Positions 58,713-64,000 of a DNA stretch of 64,000 nucleotides are shown piece after piece. This stretch comes from an uncultured Eubacteriales bacterium (GTDB lineage Bacteria; Bacillota; Clostridia; Oscillospirales; CAG-272). Below the pieces are notes generated by a model. The model saw only the letters and a program-made list of their open reading frames with translations, ran no database searches and was not told where the DNA came from. Position numbers and translations under genes: made by a program. The stretch covers positions 293,718 to 357,717 of the forward strand of contig CAKRZR010000001.1 of the NCBI GenBank assembly GCA_934433485.1. Direction: 5' to 3'. Each line of letters begins with the position of its first letter. Within the stretch, counting starts at the first letter, position 1.

Positions 58713-59816
58713 TCAATTGTCGTTTTCGTCGTCCGTGCCGTAGTCGTCGATGGAGAGCTGTCCGTCTGCGATCGCTTCTCGGATTGCGTTCTTCGGTCGG
58801 AACGGCAGTCCGACATGCGCATAGCCCTGTCTTGTCACCATACGACCACGGGGTGTACGGCTCAAAAAACCGAGCTGCAATAGATACGGCTCGTATACGT
58901 CCTCCAGCGTCACGGCTTCTTCACCGATGGTGGCGGCAAGCGTTTCCAGACCTACCGGACCACCGTCGTAGAAGCGAATGATCGTTTCCAGCATACGCCG
59001 GTCGGTGTTGTCGAGCCCGAGCTCATCGATCTCCAGCAGTCGCAGCGCGTCCTGTGCGATCTCCAGCGTGATTTTCCCGTTTCCACGCACCTGCGCGAAG
59101 TCGCGTATCCGTTTCAGGAGACGGTTGGCGATACGAGGGGTGCCGCGCGAACGGGAAGCGATTTCCAATGCGCCATCGGCGGTGATCGGAACATCGAGGA
59201 TTCCGGCACTGCGGGACACAATGGTCGCCAGTTCTTCCGGTGTGTACAGCTCAAGACGCAGCAGGACGCCAAAACGATCCCGCAGTGGCGTGGAGAGCTG
59301 TCCGGCACGGGTAGTGGCGCCGATCAGGGTGAAATGCGGCAGGGAAAGGTGGATGCTGCGCGCGGCGGGACCTTTGCCGATCACGAGATCAAGCGCGAAG
59401 TCCTCCATCGCCGGATAAAGGATCTCCTCTACGGCGCGCGACAGACGGTGAATTTCATCGATGAACAGCACATCACCCTCGCCCAGATTGGCAAGCAGCG
59501 CGGTCAGATCGCCCTTTTTCTCAATCGCCGGTCCGGAGGTGATGTGCAGATTCACGCCCATTTCTGTGGAGATGATCCCGGACAGCGTCGTTTTGCCCAG
59601 TCCCGGCGGACCATAGAGCAATACGTGATCGAGTGTATCTCCGCGCAATTTTGCGGCGTCGATATAGATTTGCAGGACTTCCTTGGCTTTTTCCTGCCCG
59701 ATGTATTCGTTTAATGTACGCGGTCGGAGCGAATTGTCGTTGTCTGCGTCCTCCGACGTATAGCTTGCGGAAACGATCCGGCTTTCCAGATCGAGATCCA
59801 GTTCTTCGTTATCCAA
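58713..59816 (-). CDS. ruvB: Holliday junction branch migration helicase RuvB
   Basis: RuvB is the AAA+ motor that drives RuvA-bound Holliday junctions. The 367-residue protein has 'SLRPRTLNEYIGQEKAKEVL', Walker A 'GPPGLGKTTL', Walker B 'LFIDEIHRLSRAVEEILYPAMEDF' (in parts), sensor 'IGATTRAGQLSTPLRDRFG' and a C-terminal winged helix ('RTPRGRMVTRQGYAH'), plus a ~25-residue acidic tail. The start is TTG, preceded by AAAGGA; no ATG suits. It follows ruvA after 76 bases. Confidence 0.97.
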   Translation of the reverse strand: MDNEELDLDLESRIVSASYTSEDADNDNSLRPRTLNEYIGQEKAKEVLQIYIDAAKLRGDTLDHVLLYGPPGLGKTTLSGIISTEMGVNLHITSGPAIEKKGDLTALLANLGEGDVLFIDEIHRLSRAVEEILYPAMEDFALDLVIGKGPAARSIHLSLPHFTLIGATTRAGQLSTPLRDRFGVLLRLELYTPEELATIVSRSAGILDVPITADGALEIASRSRGTPRIANRLLKRIRDFAQVRGNGKITLEIAQDALRLLEIDELGLDNTDRRMLETIIRFYDGGPVGLETLAATIGEEAVTLEDVYEPYLLQLGFLSRTPRGRMVTRQGYAHVGLPFRPKNAIREAIADGQLSIDDYGTDDENDN

Positions 59817-59892
59817 AATCTGATCCTTTCTTTCGGGGAAAACTCGTTATGCACAGTCGGCGGCGGGGTTTTCCGCATACATGGAGTGGCGT

Positions 59893-60543
59893 TTATTTCA
59901 TCAGGATTGCAAGCGCTTTTTTGATGATATCTTCAAGAGAATCCTCCGTGGAGGCGTTTTTCAGGGCGGAGACGATCTCCGAACGGGAATAGCCGAGCAC
60001 TGCCAATGCTTCCTTCGCGTCGGAGAGCTTGACGGAATCTGCGGCAGGCGCTTTCCGCGGGGCATTTGGCGCGTCCGGGATCCCGCCGGTGTCCGGGTAC
60101 CGTTTGGCGAATTTGTCCTTCAGCTCCAATACCACGCGTGCTGCCGTTTTCGCACCGACGCCCGGCGCTTTCGCGATCGATTTTGTGTCCTCCGCGGCAA
60201 CATACATGGCAAGCGTACGCGGCGACATCAGCGACAGGATCGACATGGCGGCTTTCGGACCAACGCCGGACACGGAAATGAGCAGTCCGAAAATCTCCAA
60301 TTCTTCCTTTGTGTAGAAGCCGTACAGGTCCAGACTGTCTTCGCGGATCGCCATATGGGTGTATAGGCGCACTTTTTTTGCGTCCGGTATTGGTTCCCCA
60401 TCCGCGCGATAGGCGGGAGACGGCAGATAGGACAGCGTACCGGCGGAAACCTGCACTTTGTACCCGACGCCGCCGCATTCGAGGATCACCACGCAGGACA
60501 CGGGATCCACCGCGAAAATCAAACCGTATAGGGTTGCGATCAT
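59893..60543 (-). CDS. ruvA: Holliday junction DNA-binding protein RuvA
   Basis: A 216-residue protein with the OB fold at the N-terminus ('MIATLYGLIFAV', 'VILECGGVGYKVQVS'), the tandem helix-hairpin-helix region ('LISVSGVGPKAAMSILSLMS' and 'APGVGAKTAARVVLELKDKF'), and the C-terminal RuvB-contact domain ('DAKEALAVLGYSRSEIVSAL'). It tetramerises on junctions. AAGGAG precedes the ATG. A residue ~60-75 insertion makes it slightly longer than E. coli RuvA. Confidence 0.96.
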   Translation of the reverse strand: MIATLYGLIFAVDPVSCVVILECGGVGYKVQVSAGTLSYLPSPAYRADGEPIPDAKKVRLYTHMAIREDSLDLYGFYTKEELEIFGLLISVSGVGPKAAMSILSLMSPRTLAMYVAAEDTKSIAKAPGVGAKTAARVVLELKDKFAKRYPDTGGIPDAPNAPRKAPAADSVKLSDAKEALAVLGYSRSEIVSALKNASTEDSLEDIIKKALAILMK

Positions 60544-60555
60544 ACTTTATTCTCC

Positions 60556-63393
60556 TTATCCTACATATTCTCTGCGCCGCCAGTCCCAGAACGACAGTCC
60601 GGCATAGGCGGCAATACCGACAGCGGACAGAATCAACCCGTATTTCACGCAGTCCGGACGATATTCCATTACAATCGTGTGTTCGCCGGGCGTGGATGCG
60701 AATCCAAGCAGGGCGTCCGCGATACAGAATGTCTCCACACGTTCCCCATCGACGGTGACGATCCAGCCTGCGTCGTAGGGAATGCTTGTGAACATCGTGT
60801 CCATGCCCTCGGATAGCGTGATCGTGCCGTCGATCCGATCGTCGCGTTTGCAAGTTGCCGTCATGGAACCCGCGGACAAACGCGCCATCGCGTCGCGGAA
60901 CGTATCCTCATGGAAGTACCAGAAATACTCGCATCCGGAGGCAAGATAAATCTCATCCTCCTCAAGATACAGCGCAAATTCGTGCTCGCCTGCGTCGAGG
61001 ACGCCTAACTCCTGCACACAGAAAGAATCATCCGTGAAGAATTTGCCGACGTTTCCCTTGTCGAGCTTCATGGTCGCGTCGCGCGGATAATCGCTCGGGA
61101 AGTATACATACAGCGGCAGGGACTCTGTAATATCCAATTCGTATACGATCTTTGCCGTCAGACCGCTTCCGTCCTCTTTGTATCCTCTGTGACCGGTCGT
61201 AAAGGTCGGATCCAGTCCCGGTGTGGAGGTTTCTCTCGCGTCCGCTACTGTAAAGACCTCGATCTCTTCTCCGAGCATCGCGGAGAGCATGTGGTTCATC
61301 ATTTCAAACGGCGTACGGTATTCCACAGCGTCCGCGTATCGGGAAGCGATCGTTGCTGTCCCGGCTTCCTCGCGCTTTTTCTCGTCCTCCGCGTCGTATT
61401 CCGCGTACTTTCGGATCGCACTGTTTGTGCCGAACGCGATTCCAAGCGGGAACGGACTCTCGTAGATCTCCAGAGCGTCGTTTTCGCTGCCTGTCAGCGA
61501 GGAATCCGCTACGTGCGTGTAGAGCGTATCTACATAATCGGGAACATAGTCGTTCGTCATGCGATCCACGATCAGGTACCGTACGTCGAGCAGTGCGTCG
61601 GAAACCGGGGTGCCGCCATAGTACATCGACCAGTGCGAGCGCGCGGACAGACCAATGTTGTGCAAAAACGCGATGGTTTTGGCGTTGAGCGTGGAGGTGG
61701 AGTTGGACAGACCGTTTACATCGATGGCGAAATTGTCGTTTTTCTTGCGGTGTGAGGTTTTCTCCACACGGTAAAAGCTGTCCGCACCGTATTTTTCCGC
61801 GTCGAGGGATTTGACCATATCGGCGGCGGCAGAGTATTTGTCTACAAAATTCCGATAGGAGCGACGCGTGGTGAACGAAACATCTGCGTCCAGGGAATAC
61901 GTCATCGCGATCCCGTTGAGCACCGTTTCAAATACAATGAGCATGACGAGGAGCAGCTCCCGGTTGTTGTAGAGCGAGACAGGCTCCTTGTCGGATCGCC
62001 GCAGGGCAAACGGCACACAGACGGCATACGCGGCAATGAAGAAAATACCAGCCCATACCGTGAGAAAATCATCGACATTTTTATACTCCATTGCCTGCAT
62101 GACAAGAAGCAGCGCCACGGAGAGCATCGCGGTCACACCAATCTTGCGCACACCCGTTTCCCGCAGATACCGGAACGCGTCGTAGGTACAGAGAACAGCG
62201 AAAAAGACAAACATGAAAGCAAAACGCGCGTTGAGCCAGTTCGGACGCTGGAAACCGTGCCAAATAATATCTAAAATACTGAAATTGAAGCTGACAAAGA
62301 AGAAGGCAAGAGTGACAAGAGAGCCAATTTTCCTGCGCAGCGGAATTTTCGGACAGAGGAAGTATAGCGGCAGGAGAAGCGGCATAAGCGTCCCGCAGTA
62401 GAGAAACGGCATACCGGACGGCCGCACGCTGTCGTAGGAGCCAAAAAACGCCTTCGTCAGCATTTCCAGCCAGTCAAAAAGCTGCTTTGCTTCATATTTC
62501 GGCTCGGAAAATTCGAGCTTGCCAAACGAGAGGCTATAGTACACCGGCAGAATGATCATAGCGGAAATCAGCACGGCGATCAGGGAGAAAACGAGCATCC
62601 TCCCGAGTGTATTCCAGAATGCGTGCTTTGCGCCGCTGGGATTGCGTTCCTCCGGTGTCAATGTGGCATAACGGATGAAGAAATAGGCCGCGAGGAAGAA
62701 GCAGGTCATGTAACCGATGTAGAAATTGGACAGAATCGCAAGCGCGAGGGCGCCGACATACAGCCGGAACCTGCCTTCCCGGATGAGCGCGTCCATACCG
62801 ATGAGGATAAACGGGAAGAGAATCACGTTGTCGATCCACATGACGTTGTGCTGCATGACGACGACATAGGCGGACAGCGCGTAGAGTAGCGAGAACGCCA
62901 CCATCCAGACCGGGCGCGCCTGCCTTGTTTTCATCAGAAAATAGCCGAACGAGAAACCGCAAAGTCCGGTTTTGATGACAAGCAGGAGAAACAACGCCTC
63001 CGTCATCCATGCCTTTGGCAGCAATGCGACAATCACCGACAAGGGACTCGAGAGATAGTACGCGAAAATTCCGAGAAACTCACCGCCCAGCGCACGTTCA
63101 AAGGAATAGAGCAGGGAATCGCCGGATACGATCACGTTGCGCAGCTTCTCAAAATAATACACATACTGTGCGTTCAGATCGAGCACCAGCACCGCATTGT
63201 CTCCGGCAGGCCAAACCTGTGTGCAGAGATAGATGAGTGTCATGAGAATCGCCGGCAGGAAAAAGCACACCGCCAACACCTTGCGCATAGAGGGCATGCG
63301 GACATAGCGCCTGTCCTTGTCTTCCGGTAGGACGAACGTATCGGGATCATTCATTTCTATCGGATCGCCCGTGTAGATTTCTTTGTCTTGCAT
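60556..63393 (-). CDS. YfhO family multi-spanning membrane protein
   Basis: A 945-residue protein with about 12 or 13 membrane segments in the first ~480 residues, a large extracellular domain (~480-910), and a last membrane segment. 'LDLNAQYVYYFEKLRNV', 'PLSVIVALLPKA' and 'LYALSAYVVVMQHNVMWIDNVILFPFI' (in parts) are the YfhO pattern. In Firmicutes, YfhO-type GT-C proteins glycosylate teichoic acids. The catalytic acidic residues are not certain here. AGGAGG lies upstream of the ATG. It is followed by ruvA 12 bases after its stop. Confidence 0.9.
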   Translation of the reverse strand: MQDKEIYTGDPIEMNDPDTFVLPEDKDRRYVRMPSMRKVLAVCFFLPAILMTLIYLCTQVWPAGDNAVLVLDLNAQYVYYFEKLRNVIVSGDSLLYSFERALGGEFLGIFAYYLSSPLSVIVALLPKAWMTEALFLLLVIKTGLCGFSFGYFLMKTRQARPVWMVAFSLLYALSAYVVVMQHNVMWIDNVILFPFILIGMDALIREGRFRLYVGALALAILSNFYIGYMTCFFLAAYFFIRYATLTPEERNPSGAKHAFWNTLGRMLVFSLIAVLISAMIILPVYYSLSFGKLEFSEPKYEAKQLFDWLEMLTKAFFGSYDSVRPSGMPFLYCGTLMPLLLPLYFLCPKIPLRRKIGSLVTLAFFFVSFNFSILDIIWHGFQRPNWLNARFAFMFVFFAVLCTYDAFRYLRETGVRKIGVTAMLSVALLLVMQAMEYKNVDDFLTVWAGIFFIAAYAVCVPFALRRSDKEPVSLYNNRELLLVMLIVFETVLNGIAMTYSLDADVSFTTRRSYRNFVDKYSAAADMVKSLDAEKYGADSFYRVEKTSHRKKNDNFAIDVNGLSNSTSTLNAKTIAFLHNIGLSARSHWSMYYGGTPVSDALLDVRYLIVDRMTNDYVPDYVDTLYTHVADSSLTGSENDALEIYESPFPLGIAFGTNSAIRKYAEYDAEDEKKREEAGTATIASRYADAVEYRTPFEMMNHMLSAMLGEEIEVFTVADARETSTPGLDPTFTTGHRGYKEDGSGLTAKIVYELDITESLPLYVYFPSDYPRDATMKLDKGNVGKFFTDDSFCVQELGVLDAGEHEFALYLEEDEIYLASGCEYFWYFHEDTFRDAMARLSAGSMTATCKRDDRIDGTITLSEGMDTMFTSIPYDAGWIVTVDGERVETFCIADALLGFASTPGEHTIVMEYRPDCVKYGLILSAVGIAAYAGLSFWDWRRREYVG

Positions 63394-63413
63394 GATGCGT
63401 GTCCTCCTATGCC

Positions 63414-63629
63414 TTACTTTTCTGTCTGCGTTTCGGCAGGATATCGTTTTTTCGTCGCTTTTTCCACCTTTTCGCGCGGCAATGTCAAATCACGACCGCA
63501 GCCGCAGCAGATGAGCCGAATATCGCTGCCGACGCGCATTACCGTAAACCGACGACTGCCGCACGGATGCTCTTTTTTCATTTCCAGTATATCGCCGACC
63601 GCAAGCGGCAAGGGAAGTATCCGTGCCAT
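63414..63629 (-). CDS. DUF951 family small protein
   Basis: A 71-residue protein of the DUF951 family, with the pattern 'LPLAVGDILEMKKEHPCG', then 'FTVMRVGSDIRLICCGCGR' and a basic tail. The four cysteines (one in HPCG, three in CCGC) suggest metal binding. Members are common in Firmicutes and are often near parB or rpsF; the function is unknown. The upstream frame to 63893 is rejected because GAGGTGAT lies directly before ATG 63629. It heads the yfhO-ruvA-ruvB run. Confidence 0.9.
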   Translation of the reverse strand: MARILPLPLAVGDILEMKKEHPCGSRRFTVMRVGSDIRLICCGCGRDLTLPREKVEKATKKRYPAETQTEK

Positions 63630-63713
63630 CTGTATCACCTCACAAAAAACCAAAACCGCGCCTGTTTCCGCCAATGTGCCGCCAAAACAAGCTGGGTACA
63701 GGATGATATCATC

Positions 63714-63742
63714 ATTATAACATACCGCGCGCCAAATTGCAA
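63714..63742 (-). promoter_or_regulatory. Sigma-A promoter of the DUF951-yfhO-ruvAB operon
   Basis: On the minus strand TTGCAA (63737-63742), 17 bases, TATAAT (63714-63719). Confidence 0.85.
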
Positions 63743-63837
63743 TAGATTTTGTAAATTTAGAAACGCTTGTTCTTAATGCCTGCAAATAAGAGAATCGCAA
63801 ATCCCCGGAATAACCAAATACTGCCAAAACCACCCGC

Positions 63838-63868
63838 GCATAATCTGGCTGCGTTTGCAAACAATATA
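63838..63868 (+). promoter_or_regulatory. Possible sigma-G-type promoter before the spoVT head
   Basis: GCATA (63838-63842) and CAATATA (63862-63868) resemble the sigma-G boxes GHATR and CATWHTA (one mismatch in the second), but the spacer is 19 bases, one longer than usual. Bacillus spoVT is sigma-G dependent. Confidence 0.35.
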
Positions 63869-63908
63869 ACCGCAGGAAAAAATCCAAAAACAAAGGAGAA
63901 TATTGAAT

Positions 63909-63947
63909 ATGAAAGCAACAGGCATTGTCAGACGGATCGACGATTAA
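63909..63947 (+). pseudogene. spoVT: Start of spoVT, stopped after 12 codons
   Basis: AAGGAG (63893-63898), ten bases, then a reading frame for MKATGIVRRIDD and TAA. These 12 residues are the highly conserved start of SpoVT, the AbrB-like regulator of late forespore genes, whose next residues should be LGRVVIPKEIRR. Here the frame ends and the following bases do not encode them in any frame that I can see. The sequence after the stop holds a small palindrome (AAACAC TG GTGTTT at about 63980-63993). The window ends at 64000, so an insertion, deletion or fusion cannot be told apart. It could also be a distinct short leader peptide. Confidence 0.55.
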
Positions 63948-64000
63948 GTTATAATAGGAGCAAGGTCAGAAAGCCTTGAAAACACTGGTGTTTCGCTGAT

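Noticed and set aside
63767..63979. A 70-codon plus-strand frame near the right edge
   Set aside because: No ribosome site or protein character. It overlaps the better-supported spoVT start in another frame.
1..64000. CRISPR array or cas genes to accompany the Card1-like nuclease
   Set aside because: I looked for regularly spaced direct repeats and for Cas-like proteins and saw none.
1..64000. Prophage, insertion sequence or transposase
   Set aside because: No integrase, transposase or phage structural gene is recognisable. The only mobile-like traces are the short palindromes and the spoVT interruption.

Overview
The window reads as chromosomal DNA of a spore-forming, low-to-moderate GC Clostridia-type Firmicute, probably an uncultured gut lineage. 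Evidence: the gerW-DUF2953-scpB-scpA cluster, a Phe T-box leader, HPr/enzyme I, TmcAL (YlbM type), RqcH, a class B sortase, S-layer-homology domains, several Gram-positive lipoproteins, AGGAGG-type ribosome sites, and sigma-A promoters with almost invariant 17-bp spacing. I see no prophage, transposase, rRNA or CRISPR array, and only one tRNA.

Layout. 1-270: a palindromic repeat and no gene. 270-8180 (minus): gerW, DUF2953, scpB, scpA, an M50 protease, lysA, engB, lon. 8270-11960 (plus): a second copy of the palindromic repeat in a leader, then an unrecognised membrane-anchored protein, a GNAT protein and rqcH. 12000-16920 (minus): a large ADP-ribosylglycohydrolase-like protein, a solute-binding lipoprotein, ackA. 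17000-24420: tmcAL, a YbaK-type editing protein, an AraC regulator, a second solute-binding lipoprotein, a permuted-papain (YiiX-like) protein, a hydroxyacid dehydrogenase, and a Card1-like CARF-nuclease without CRISPR. 24500-32420: a MATE exporter, a third solute-binding lipoprotein, tRNA-Leu(CAG), an XRE regulator, a methyltransferase, miaA, and a fourth solute-binding lipoprotein. 32600-35720 (plus): an SdpI-like protein, a SleB-like hydrolase, a ParB-like protein coupled to an AadA-like nucleotidyltransferase. 35760-38500 (minus): glycosyltransferase, RlmA-like methyltransferase, sortase B. 38840-43290 (plus): small membrane protein, tilS, hpt, ftsH. 43460-47360 (plus): Hyi-like isomerase, transglutaminase-SLH protein, metallo-beta-lactamase lipoprotein. 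47420-56700 (minus): phosphoribosyltransferase-trkA-trkH-SGNH lipase, and a Phe T-box followed by a histidine phosphatase, pheS and pheT. 56770-58711 (plus): ptsH, ptsI. 58713-63630 (minus): ruvB, ruvA, yfhO-like, DUF951. At 63909 (plus) there is a 12-codon spoVT start that stops abruptly.

Most genes are housekeeping: chromosome condensation, Holliday junction processing, proteolysis, tRNA maturation and charging, ribosome rescue, lysine synthesis, acetate production, PTS and potassium uptake. Superimposed on this are secreted and surface functions and four solute-binding lipoproteins with no permease or ATPase beside any of them.

The most unusual items are the Card1-like nuclease outside any visible CRISPR locus, two homologous ~90-bp palindromic elements, the interrupted spoVT head, an HPr with Lys in place of regulatory Ser46, a histidine phosphatase as first gene of the T-box-controlled pheST operon, and a ParB-like/AadA-like two-gene cassette. 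No family or database search was possible; family names come from motifs and overall pattern.
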